Below are positions 46,738-57,463 of a stretch of 64,000 nt of DNA, in pieces. The position numbers were made by a program, and so were the translations under genes. Within the stretch, counting starts at the first letter, position 1. Every line of letters starts with the position of its first letter. The notes beneath the pieces are model-generated. The model was given only the letters and a program-made list of their open reading frames with translations, made no database searches and was not told the DNA's origin. The stretch covers positions 1-64,000 of the forward strand of contig JAVLRN010000003.1 in the NCBI GenBank assembly GCA_032821775.1. The letters run 5' to 3'. The stretch is from Sanguinoderma infundibulare (lineage: Eukaryota; Basidiomycota; Agaricomycetes; Polyporales; Polyporaceae).

Positions 46738-47112
46738 ATGTCCATCAGGAATGGCCCCAGTCAGACGAGGGGTCGCGCAGCGACTCGCGCCAACCCGACG
46801 AGGCCCGCAAAAACCCCAGCCTCGAACTTCCAGCCCGCACCCAAGAAGGCGGCAGCAACCCCAGCCAAGAAGGCATCGACGACAATGAAGAAAACGGCGG
46901 GTCGAAGGCTGCGTCGAAGGCTGCTCAAAGTAAGTCCTTGATTATCCCGCCTCTGGACTCTAGTGACGAAAGGGAGGCGGACAAGAACACCCCAAATGTT
47001 ACGGGACATGGTGAGGGCAGGGCGGAGGATGGACAGGATGAGGGTGAGGGTGAGGACGAGGACAAGGACGCGTCCATCCAGCTCCTTTGCAGGCTGGATC
47101 ACAGAGCCAAGT
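46738..47112 (+). pseudogene. Small, possibly frameshifted unknown gene
   Basis: From ATG 46738 a basic frame (MSIRNGPSQTRGRAATRAN, Lys/Ala/Pro-rich) runs to a stop at about 46941. A second, overlapping frame carries an acidic continuation (SKSLIIPPLDSSDE, then a Glu/Asp/Gly run) to 47112. The switch falls in the duplicated word TCGAAGGCTGCGTCGAAGGCTGC at about 46900-46922, where a slip of one repeat base could have shifted the frame. A basic N-terminus followed by an acidic segment would make a coherent protein in one frame. No family recognised. Confidence 0.3.
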
Positions 47113-47657
47113 GAGTCCTTCATTGTCAGGTACCGTGTACGTGGCTGTATGCGCGCATATAGCGAGGATACCTGAGCGTACCTCGGGATCGAGGAAATAT
47201 ATTAGGATGCCCGCATTCTCGGCCGCCTTATGACCGAGTTCTGCGATTTGGGGAAAGACTCGGCACTGAGGGCCGCGCTATCCTTCTGAGCACTGCTCCT
47301 CTTCCTCCGCCCTTGCCCGGCTCCTTGCGAGCACACGAATGCTGGTACTGACCATCGTCCCATATTCGTCCAGGTCACGACTGTCCGCAGAGCGCGCGGA
47401 CGAAGCACGGTGAGCCGTCCTTGAATTCTTTTGCACCTCCTCCCTGGCTACGCTGTCTGCTTGCTGCCTTGATGGCTCTCTCTGTCCTGCTCGCCTGTTC
47501 TCATTCTGACTGTCGATTTGCAAGTGCCTCTGTCTCTGTTTGTCTCGTGGCGCTCTCACACTGTCTTGCTGGTGATGTCTACGGTCCACAAATCGCGCGT
47601 TTGCGCGCTCTCTCTTTTGGTAATAGATGCCGTGATGTATCGTCGCTCCGCCCGTCA
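47113..47657. other. No gene seen
   Basis: Short frames only, none with known motifs. The stretch separates the small frame at 46.7-47.1 kb from repeat B. Confidence 0.45.
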
Positions 47658-48110
47658 AAATTGATGATTTTGACCATTATTAAATTCCGTGTGCGTTGCA
47701 CGGCTGTGGGAACAATGCCTGCCAGGGAGCCCACTATACAGCAACTACAGCCATTCACCGTGCACTACCATACGCCGGGGGACTATTGTAGTCCTCTACA
47801 ATATCTCCCCGTCAGTCCTGCATGGTGCTACAATATATCCCCATTGATCCTACACCTACATGGCACTACAGGGAGCGCGCACCTATCTGACAGGCCACTA
47901 CAGTATTTCCCCCGGCTCCGGCGAAATCCTACAGCGCCCTGGAGCACGCTCAGCTGTAAACTGTAGGGAATCGGCGTCTCCGCCGGAAGGCTGCAGAGCC
48001 AGAATCTAAACTGGAATATCGGGTGAGGCACCTACTAACTACTACGATGGCTACAGAGCTAGTTGCATTATTACAGGTCTTTCTAAACCTCAAACCCGGT
48101 TTGCTGATGG
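47658..48110 (-). repeat. Dispersed repeat B (inverted partner at 60.9-61.3 kb)
   Basis: It starts AAATTGATGATTTTGACCATTA and ends AAACCTCAAACCCGGTTTGC followed by TGATGG. The complement of both ends is found at 60921-61316. The body is full of CTACA and TGTAG words, giving many small potential hairpins. No open frame and no clear terminal inverted repeat or target duplication was found. Orientation is set so that the CCATCAGCAAA end is the start, hence minus here and plus at 60.9 kb. Confidence 0.8.
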
Positions 48111-48309
48111 CCTTAACGATGGCTAATACGTGACTCAAGCAAGTCGGCGACCTCGATGCGAATCGCGTCTGTTCCATCATCAATCGGACCCGAAGGACCC
48201 GTCAATACTGTACACTGCGCTCGCCTATCGAACACCACGCATATCACCATCCAAATGTCATACCAGCACGAAATCCTCTCCGCTCGCATTTATCAAGCAC
48301 TTTGCACCA

Positions 48310-51300
48310 TCAACGTATTACGAAGTAAGTCAGATGAAGTATTACCGGAATCAGCCTACAGCTCAACATGTTCGTACCTCTTCTCGCCCTGGGTCTAGTT
48401 AGTAGTAACGGGCACCCATCAGCATCGTCTCCTCGCGTCCGACGCTCGAAAGATAGGACAGGACGTACGAGGGTACCCGAAGCCCAGCCCTGCGGCTCGC
48501 TGCTCATTTCAAACTCGATGCGTCCCCCAGCGGCGACGTCCGTGTGCGTGAGGATGGGCACGCCGAGCTTCCGGCCGTTGACCGCCACGCTCTTGATGTA
48601 CGGCTTCGCGGGCGCGCTGGGCGAGCTGATGACGAGCGGCTGCGCCGCGCCAGGGAGGTCGACGGTCACCTTGTCGAAGAACGGCCTGCGGCGCGCACTC
48701 TGTCAGCTGCGAGCTCTTCGACGCCTCCGATTCGAATCACAGTCATACGCACGTTCCGATGACATACTCGGCCGAGACGGGGTCCACGGGGTAGAACCCG
48801 AGCGCGCTGAAGACGTACCATGCGCTCATCTGTCCGCAGTCCTCGTTCTGCGCCACACACGCGTCAGTACACGGCGCCGGGAGTAAGAGGGATGAGGCAT
48901 GCGCACGCCAGAGAGACCGTTGACGGAATTGTTGTAGTTGTCCTTTGCGACCTCCCGAATGCGTGCCTGGGACTTGGACGCTGCGCCCGCGAGCGAGTAC
49001 AGGTAGGGGATGTGGTGCGATGGCTGCAGCGCGGTTTCAGTGCCCAAACCACGCAAAAATGGCGTGGCGACATACCTCATTGGTGTGGTCGTTGTGTCCT
49101 GCAGAGATTCTCAACGTTTGGCGCACAGGTAAGCAGCGCCCGCACTCACCTCCGTCAAAGTGCTCGTCCAAGAACGCGACAAACGATGCGTTCCCGCCGC
49201 GCCGCTGGATCAGCGCCGGCACATCGTGCACGACGTCGAACGTGTACGCCCACATGTCGCCCTCGGTCCAGCCCTCGCCCTGGCCGGCCCACGAGCCGTT
49301 GGCGTTGCGGGCCTCCATGAAGCCGGTGTCGTTGTTGAAGATCGTGAACGGCGCGGAGAAGGCGCGGGCGCGGAAGAACGCTGCCTCGTCGGACTTACCG
49401 AGAGCCGCGGCGAGGACAGAGACTGCGTAGTCGTCGTCTAGAAGAGAGCAGAAGGTGTGAAAAGGTAGGGAGGAACGTTGGGGGAAGGGACACCGTACAT
49501 GCGTAGTCGAGCGTGCGCGAGGCAGCCTCGGAGTGAATGTCGTCGGCGACCCAGCCATCGGTCTCGTACACGGATGAGAGGCCCGCTCGAACTTCGTACC
49601 CGACGTTCTGTTCGCGGTCGTAGTAGCTAAATTTAATGTTCAGCCCATCAAGTAGTGCCAAGGCATAGATGTAGACGTACGATGTTGTCCAGTCGTTGTC
49701 GGGCGGAACGGTCGCGTCTTTGTGCACGGCCTCCCACGCAGTATCCAAGTCAAAGTCCTTGAATCCTTTCACGACAGCCTCTGCGACGAGCGAATCCGCA
49801 TGGGTCCCGACCTAAACACAAAAGACGAAGTCACTACACATGGCTTATTCGGCATCACTGTCTCCTCACCATGATGTTCGTCTCTGTGCCACCGGGCTGC
49901 TCAGTTACCGCGTTCGTGCCAACAGCTGACCCACCCACCGACAATGTTCTTCCACATCGGGAGCCAGCCGCCCTCCTTGTAGTCTTGGAGCATGCTCTGA
50001 ACCATACCGGAGATGCGTTCCGGTGCGAGCAGGATCTGCCAAGCCCACTCGGCACGGAAAGTGTCCTGGGCAAGAGTCAGCGCATGGCCACGTTGATCAC
50101 CGCCGACCTACCCATATCGAGTAACCGGTGTACGAGACACCGTCGTGCACCTGGTTGTCATAGCCGGAATAGTACTTGCCGTCCTCGTCCTGCTCATAAG
50201 GGTACTACGGTCAAGGTTCAGCACCAGGATCGCTCAAGCAGTAAATCTCCTCACTTACTTGAAGGGTATGGAAAACGCCGGTATAAAAGATCTCGGCTTG
50301 CTCTTGAGTCGCACCCTCGATCTGGATGCGATCGAGCTTCTCCGCCCACTGCGAGCGTGTCCGACGCGCGGTGTCTTCAAGTGATGTGCCGTCTGGTATC
50401 TCCTTGTCGAGGTTCGCCCGCGCCTGCTCGACTGAGATGAACGAGACACCGACGCGGACGCTGACCTGCTTCGTGCCTTCTTTGAACCTGACGAAGCCTG
50501 ACAACAGCACGCCCTCGCCAGACGTCACGTTCTCGCTGATGGTATCGTTTTGCGCCGTCCCGTAGGTTTCGAAGTCCTGGTCGAAGCGAGCGACGAAATA
50601 GCCGGACCAGATGGTGGTGGGGATAGGATCGATGAGGAAATCCTGTCGCTCCGGGTTACTTCCGGAGATTTCGCGGGCGGCCGGGTCGATGGTGATCGTG
50701 CCGTGGGGGTATGTGACATTCGAGGGGTCGTTGGAGCCAAGGACTTGGGCGCGAGTGGCTTCGACAAGGACGTACGGCGTCTGTGTATCTTGGAAGGTGA
50801 ATCGAAGGTGGCCGACGCGGGAGGCTGTCCGGAGATATCTCAGTGCGAGTTCACGGTGGTCCAGTGTAGAATGCAAGAACTTACTAGCGGATTGCTCAGC
50901 GTGGATCGTACCGCCTTTGATCGCGTCGAGAATGACAGAGTAGTAACTCGCAGTGGCAATCTCGTTCGCATGGCTGAAGTTCATCCCACGGTTCTCGAAG
51001 ACCGGCTGGACATTTCCGGCACCAGGTACGAGGACAACTTGCCCGCTTTCGCCCATCCAAATGGCGGGCTGGTGAGTGCCCTGGAATCCGTGGATGGAGG
51101 GGTCAGTGTAGTTGTACGGAGTAACAGAGACATAATTGTGGCGGGTCTGAGCGACCCAACGCGTCATGGCGAAGGGTGGGGCCGTAGACGGGATCATGCC
51201 GCCAGAACCGTCGGGCGAACCTCCGCCATTGCCTATGAAACTGTATATGGTGTCAGAATAATATATTGTGGAAAAGGATATGTTCGATCGCGGAGCTTCC

Positions 51301-52194
51301 GAATACAACTTTTGCCAGATACCACACGCAAACCCTGTCTGTGCCTCATGTCGACCGCGGTCGTGGGCACACAACCACCTCCGAGTGTTAGGCAGGAACG
51401 CTCGATGGCTCCATTGGCATGAAAAGGCAGTAATTCCGCATTCGTGTTGTTGGCAATACGGCGCGCGAAACATCTAATTTCACTCTGAATTCACCCGATG
51501 TCCACTGGGAAATGGGAGAGCCAGAGTCGGTTTCTCGCGGTCTGTACTAAATATCAGGTAGCGGCCAAAGCGCACATTTTACAAGGCTTTTGCTCGGTGT
51601 CTCATGTCAATCGCATTCAAGCTGTATCGCAGAAATGGCGTTACGTGCTTTGTTACGTCAATGTCATCATCACATGTAACAGAAATGCGACCATCATGAG
51701 GCACCGAGCAACACCGTTGCTAAAAGTTGTTTTTGGTAACAATTTGAGAACAATGGGACACCGGGTTCCATCAGTCGATGCCCCCGGCGAGTACTTGGAG
51801 CACAGACTCATGTTCTGCAGTCGTGCGTCTAAACCGGGTTTCTCGGCTATCCGTTACGCAATACAGACCGGATTGGACGCACGACTGCGCCGAGAAAAAC
51901 AGTAAAAGATCATTTCTGGTGCCAGCGGTCGGATTAGCCAGACGTTCTGGGACGACTGCCGGCGGTCGACTTGGGTCACAAACGTGGCATGTTCTGACGA
52001 TACCACGTTACGGTGAAGGTTCATGTACCTCGCCCCCAGGAGACACAGACAAAATAACGGACGTACGGATCCACGAAATCTACAGCTGTACTTGCAGGCT
52101 TGGAGAATGCTTCAGGCGCCGCGCGCGAATGTAGCCGCGCGCTTGCCACGACGACGACAAGAGAGAGAGAAAGCAGCCGGCCCATCGCACGCAT
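48310..52194 (-). CDS. Secreted GH92 alpha-mannosidase
   Basis: Thirteen exons (minus): 52194-52067, 51240-50885, 50824-50259, 50204-50112, 50065-49939, 49883-49870, 49811-49681, 49626-49499, 49437-49150, 49098-49076, 49023-48907, 48847-48753, 48685-48310. They total 2,442 nt, 813 aa. A signal peptide (MRAMGRLLSLSLVVVVASA) precedes VDFVDPFIGNGG, which is formed across intron 1, and GGMIPSTAPPFAMTRWV. Later come GYDNQVHDGVSYTGYSIWDT, EGWTEGDMWAY, HNDHTNEPSHH with the general-acid Glu, and GNEDCGQMSAWYVFSALGF with the catalytic-base Asp region of GH92. Family members remove alpha-linked mannose from glycans with inversion, using calcium. Exons 6 (14 nt) and 10 (23 nt) are tiny. The C-terminus past EFEMSSEPQGWA is less certain. 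It is divergent from the GH3 gene. Confidence 0.93.
51241..52066 (-). repeat. 826-nt first intron of the GH92 gene with foldback sequences
   Basis: The donor GTACGT at 52066 and an acceptor at 51241 (CTGACACCATATACAG on the minus strand) are good, but the intron is more than ten times longer than the others in the gene. Inside are inverted repeats: GCAGTCGTGCGTC at about 51816 with GACGCACGACTGC at about 51878, and TTGCTCGGTGTCTCATG at about 51590 with CATGAGGCACCGAGCAA at about 51693. The intron has probably grown by insertion of one or two non-autonomous elements. An alternative upstream promoter inside the intron cannot be excluded. Confidence 0.6.
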
Positions 52195-53019
52195 CAGCGG
52201 ATAGATACCCCCCCTCAGACGGCGACGGCGGTGGTATATGACTGGGACTGGGGTGCCGCAGACAGGGAAGTGGATGTTGACGGCAGGGTCTCGGGAGTTG
52301 GTCAGTTGACTGCCTCGGCCAAAGCGCCCATCAAACGTTGGGTCCACGTGGCAATTCCCACATAGGGCCAACCAACTGGTCCCACAGTGTTCAACATTCA
52401 TCCACCTCTCCTCACCTCCGCTCTCCGCGAACGATCTTGTAGAACACGCTTTGGACACACCCACAGTGATGCAAACAACAAAATGAAGACTAATAGGCCC
52501 ACGACAGAAGTAGAACGTCGTACATTTCTAGTTTGGGGCACATCTGGCTTCGCGAATTCCAGCCCATGGTCACCTGCCATCAGAGAACCCTTCCTCCCGC
52601 CCGCCTGCCTCGCCCATGCCTTCCGTTTCGTCGATTGATAGCTCTTCTAGGTATCCGAACTGCATCTTCCCGTTATGCTTGTACGGCAGTTTCGTTATGA
52701 TGCTTAGCCCATCTGCTCACTGCGACTCTTTTTCCCAGAGAATCTCGGCTGATCTACACTGGTCAACATGCTCTCCGGCGCATCCTCGGAGGTTGAGTTC
52801 AACATTAGCACTTTAACTCGAACACTCCCCTGAACCCGTCATGATGCTCGGACACGGCCCGCTCCTAGGGCCGCCCTCTATTCTCCGTCGCTCGTCAACT
52901 GACCCGAGGAACCTTGCGAGCGACGTAGCCGAGCCGTCCGTTCACTCGTACTTAAGCCTTGAAGATTGAACGACCGGGAAGATGTGCATCTTTCGGTGAC
53001 AAGCACGTCGACTGCCGTC
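52195..53019. promoter_or_regulatory. Divergent promoter region, GH92 and GH3 genes
   Basis: This 825-bp gap lies between the start codons of two secreted glycosidase genes transcribed away from each other. Shared control is likely. No regulator site could be identified with confidence, and no open frame of interest is present. Confidence 0.55.
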
Positions 53020-56000
53020 ATGCGCGGACTCGGTCATCTGGCTCTCCTTCCTCTATTCTCCATCGTAGCCGCCGACACGGCGAGGAGCCGGTTTGACGTC
53101 CGCGATGATCTACACTTTCCCCTTCACTCTCGCGCTACCAACAACGATGGGTCCACGCCAGTGTACAAGCACCCGAATGCGTCAATAGAGGACCGGGTGA
53201 ACGACCTCCTTCCAAGAATGACTCTCGACGAGAAGGTCGCCCAGATGTACGTCGTCTTTCTATCATATCTCATCTTTTAACTGACACAGGTCGTGCAGCA
53301 TCCAAGGCGACATGAACGGCTGGATGGACTTTTCGGATCCGCTCGATGACACTCTTACCTTCAACCAAACCGGTTTGGTACATGGCAACTCTATCCATTG
53401 CCTCCGATCACACTAACTCGACGTCGTTTGCAGGAAGCCATGATGGCCCAAAAGGCGGGCAGCATCTGGGGCGGCTATCAGACGCCTTGGGACAAGTTTG
53501 TCTTCGGCGTGACCGTTGGTCAAAAGTACCTTATGGAGAACACGACGCTCGGCATTCCCGCCCTCTTCCAGTCCGAAGGTCTCCACGGCTTCACCAACAA
53601 TGGCACGATCTGGCCGTCTCCCATTGGCCTCGCCGCCTCCTTCAACACCGACTTGCTCCAACAGGCGGCCAAGACGATCGCGGATGAGGCCGAGGGACTC
53701 GGTGTCTCGCACATCTTTGCGCCGGTTTTGGACTTGTCGCGCGAGCTGCGATGGGGTCGCGTGGAGGAGAACTTCGGAGAGGATCCGTTCCTGTGAGGCG
53801 TGTATTCTTTGGATGACGTGGATGCGGCTGACGAGCTTAACTGTACTCATAGCACCGGAGAAATGGGCCACGCGTATGTTACCGGCCTGCAAACCGGTAG
53901 GAGACGCAATGTCAGTTCGAATGCGATCGGCCGCATGGCAGCGACATGCAAGCACTTTTCTGCGTTTGGTAGTCCCCAAGGCGGATTGTGAGTCAGATGA
54001 ACGTCTATCTAGAACGCGGTGCTGAGCGCATGGGCAGGAACACGGCGCAGGTTACTGGCGGAGAACGCGAGCTGCGTACCAACTACTTGAAGCCATTCAA
54101 CCGTGCGTGTGTCGAAGCATTCTCGATAATGACTGCATATTCGAGTTACGACGGTATTCCCGCCATCGCGAACAAGCGTAGGTTTTATTTTTCGACGAAC
54201 TGACTAGGGCTGATGGACTTCATCCTCTAGACTTGCTTACTGAGATCGTGAGTTGGCGCCGCCCGGTTACACGCTCATGCGCTGACTTCTTCTCCCAGCT
54301 CCGTGATGAATGGGGTTATCAGTACTGGGTCACGACAGATGCGGGCTCCGTTGACCTTCTCATCAACCAACATGGTCTCTGCGATTCTCGCGAGTGTGCC
54401 GCGAAGATCACGCTCGAGAACGGTCTCAGCGGAGAGATGGGCGGTGGGACATTCACCTATCTCACGCTCCCTGATCAAGTCAGGGCCGGCACCGTCGACA
54501 TCTCGTACGTAGACGACACCGTCAAGGCTATGCTCCGCACCAAGTTCGCGCTCGGTCTGTTCGAAAGTGCGTACCTACCTAGAACACCCATCTTCGTTAA
54601 TCGCTGATGTGTTCTTCTGGAAGACCCGTACCCGTATGAAGATTATCGCAGCACCCTGCGGACTCCGGAAACTCGCGAGCTCCTCCACTCCATGGAGCAA
54701 GAGACGATCATCCTGCTCGAAAACAGGGACAACACGCTGCCGCTCAGCAAGTCTATCAACTCGGTCGCGCTCATCGGCCCCCAGGTCGACCGCGTCTCCG
54801 TTCGTCGTCTCTTCGGTTGCAGCACCTGCCTTAAACTAACCTCCACATGCAGTTCGGCGACTACGTCTTCTTCAACGCCTCCCTCAACGGCATCTCTCCC
54901 CTCGCCGGTTTCACCCAGCTCCTTGCCAACACCTCGGTCGAGATCAAGTACGCCCAGGGCTGCGAGCTCTGGTCGAACGATGTCTCGGGCATCCCCGCCG
55001 CCGTCGACGCCGCAAAGTCCGCCGATGCGGCTATTGTCATGGTCGGCACGTGGACGCTCGACCAGACGCTGCTGTGGACGCCGGGGACGAACGCGACGAC
55101 GGGCGAGCACGTCGACCTGTCAGACCTCGGCCTCGTCGGGGCGCAGCTTCAGCTCGTGCAGGCCGTCAAGGACGCGGGGAAGCCGACAGTTGTCGTTTTG
55201 GTGAGCGGGAAGCCAGTAGCGGAACCGTGGATCCAGGCGCGTGAGTCCTCACCTTCCGCCGACATGACCGTTTTGTCGCGTTGCGCTTTAGAATTGTTGC
55301 TGAGGATGATTATTGATAGATGCGGATGCGGTCGTGCAGCAATTCTACCCTGGCGAGCTCGGCGGTCTTGCCCTCGCAGAGGTCATCTTCGGGGACGTCA
55401 ACCCCTCAGGTACGTCAGTAACGTTCATCGCTACCACACTCGAATGTTGGCCTCTGACGGTCGGTGCGACCGCCGCGCGGCCCCTATGCCTTATCCAGGG
55501 AAGCTTCCTGTCTCGTTCCCGAGGAGTGTCGGCACAACACCGGTGTTCTATAACTACCTGAAGGGCGGCCGGTTTGTCGACCCAGGTCAAGTCCTTGACA
55601 ACGGATCCCTGATATTCGGACACCAGGTCAGTACTAGTCGGAGCGAGAGCAGACCTGTAAAGTTGCAGAGCTCACCGGTGGTTCTGTGCAGTACGTCTTG
55701 GATAGCCCCGTCCCGCTGTGGAGCTTCGGGCATGGCTTGAGCTACACGACGTTCAACTAGTAAGTTGACTGCACCATCGCGCGGTTGACGCTGACGTTGA
55801 CAACGTGTGGCAGCACGGACCTGACGCTATCGAAATCGACCATCAGCGCAAGCGAAGACTTCAGCGTGTCCGTCACGGTCCACAACACCGGCGACAGGGA
55901 CGGGAAGGAGGTCGTTCAGGTGCGCGGTTCCCGTTCCTTGACGTGGGTATTCCGAGTGACTTACTGACTTTAATCTGTCCTCCGGACATCGTAGGTATAC

Positions 56001-56307
56001 GCGACCGACGTCGTGTCCTCTGTCGTGACTCCGAACCAGGAACTCATCGGGTTCCAGAAGGTCGACCTGGCGTACGTTCCTCTCCCCTCTCCCATTATTT
56101 CGGTCTCAGTCTCGATGGCTGACGCCTTGCGTATCGTATACCAGCGCCGGAGAGTCGAAGACGGTCACGATAGGCGTGAACGCATCCCAGCTTGCACTCT
56201 GGTCGCTCAGCAACCAGTGGGTCGTCGAGCCCGGCCAGTTCGCGATCAAGGTCGGGACGAGCGACCAGACGTTCCTGAACACGACCTTGACTGTCGCGCA
56301 GCAGTAA
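53020..56307 (+). CDS. Secreted GH3 glycosidase (beta-glucosidase/xylosidase type)
   Basis: Fifteen exons: 53020-53246, 53299-53377, 53434-53792, 53853-53987, 54038-54177, 54231-54247, 54299-54566, 54624-54799, 54853-55240, 55320-55409, 55499-55626, 55692-55759, 55814-55919, 55995-56071, 56145-56307. They total 2,421 nt, 806 aa. A signal peptide (MRGLGHLALLPLFSIVAA) leads to the GH3 N-domain: RVNDLLPRMTLDEKVAQ, GIPALFQSEGLHGF, GRVEENFGEDP, CKHFSAFG. The nucleophile Asp333 is in YWVTTDAGSVDLL. The C-domain has TIILLENRDNTLPL, GKPVAEPW and NPSGKLPVSFPRSVGTTPVFYN; the FnIII-like tail has VHNTGDRDGKEVVQVYATD. It hydrolyses terminal beta-glycosides outside the cell; substrate specificity cannot be read from the sequence. 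Exon 6 is only 17 nt. Confidence 0.93.
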
Positions 56308-57463
56308 GGAGCCGAGATTGTCTATGCTTACGGAGCGGACTTCAGAACGGAATGGCACTGGTTACTGCTTGGTCCGTAGGCTGTCAATTATGCCTGTCAA
56401 CAAGCTAGTTTGCAGGTTCGCCGATCGCTCACGATATGGTGCCCAACTTGAGTTCGAGGTAGTGCCCCCGTCCAGATGATAAAGGACTTTATAAAACTCA
56501 GGAGGGTACTATGATCGGGCCCGCGGCCAACTTTGCTAAAGCGTCTCAGTACTTGGCCTCCTTTGCCACCCGTGGCTTGTCATCCAACTACCTCCTTGCT
56601 GGCAAACCCTTCCCCTGGGACCACCCGTCGTCTGGTCGTCACTCAAGCACAGTCCTGGCATTTTGCCACGCGGTATGTACTCCACGTTCTCGATTCAAAC
56701 TTTATTTGAAGCTGACTTACACCCTCCACCTCTACAGTGTATTGATCTCGGATGTGGATGCAAAGCCGAATATCTGAGAGCGCCCGGCGTTATGTCATGA
56801 TAATCATGAGACCGCATGCGAAGTCTATCCGTTCGCTCGTTATCGCACATTTCAAGCTCGCTCGCTTGCAGGCTGAGCGAGCGAAAGCGCGTAGCATGGT
56901 TAACGGTGTCAAGAGGAGGTGACCTTGGTATCTTGGTGTTTGAAGGACTACAAAGGGTACCGTATCCTCCCATAATTCGAGGTAAGTACAAGGTTCGAAC
57001 ATAATACCGCGCCAAGATCATACAAGTCATGTCCACGAATTTCAAACTCCACATACAGCCGGTCTCAAGACGGCAACCTATCTTTATCACGTTCTGTCGT
57101 ATTCCCCTCAGCGTCGGTGCACTACATGACCTCGGTCGTGAGGAGCTCCCCTTTTCGGCGTCCCGACCTCTACTCGGACAATGGACATAGACCGCTCGAG
57201 ACTACGCTGTATCGACGCTTCTCGTGGCACGTACTGCCGTGCATCACGGATCAGTCGGTCCCTGTCGTCATCATCCTGCACGAGAGTAACTGGTGAGCGC
57301 GGCATCTCGTACTATCCTCCCCTTTGCCTCCGCTGCCACATATTAAAAGGTTGTCGTCCCAACATACAGGATGCTTTGTCGGTTTCCGTTTTGCTGTGGC
57401 TTCGACGGCGACGCTGTAACCTCTTTGCCACTCAGACAAGAGCCCAGACTGGGTGCTTACAGT
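56308..57463. other. Intergenic; no gene seen
   Basis: This is the 3' flank of the GH3 gene and the promoter side of the MFS gene. Short frames on both strands (for example 56511-56777 plus) show no known motif. No repeat matching A or B is present here. Confidence 0.5.

Noticed and set aside
46223..48110. Repeats A and B as classic MITEs
   Set aside because: I could not find matching terminal inverted repeats or target-site duplications at their ends, so they are kept as unclassified dispersed repeats.
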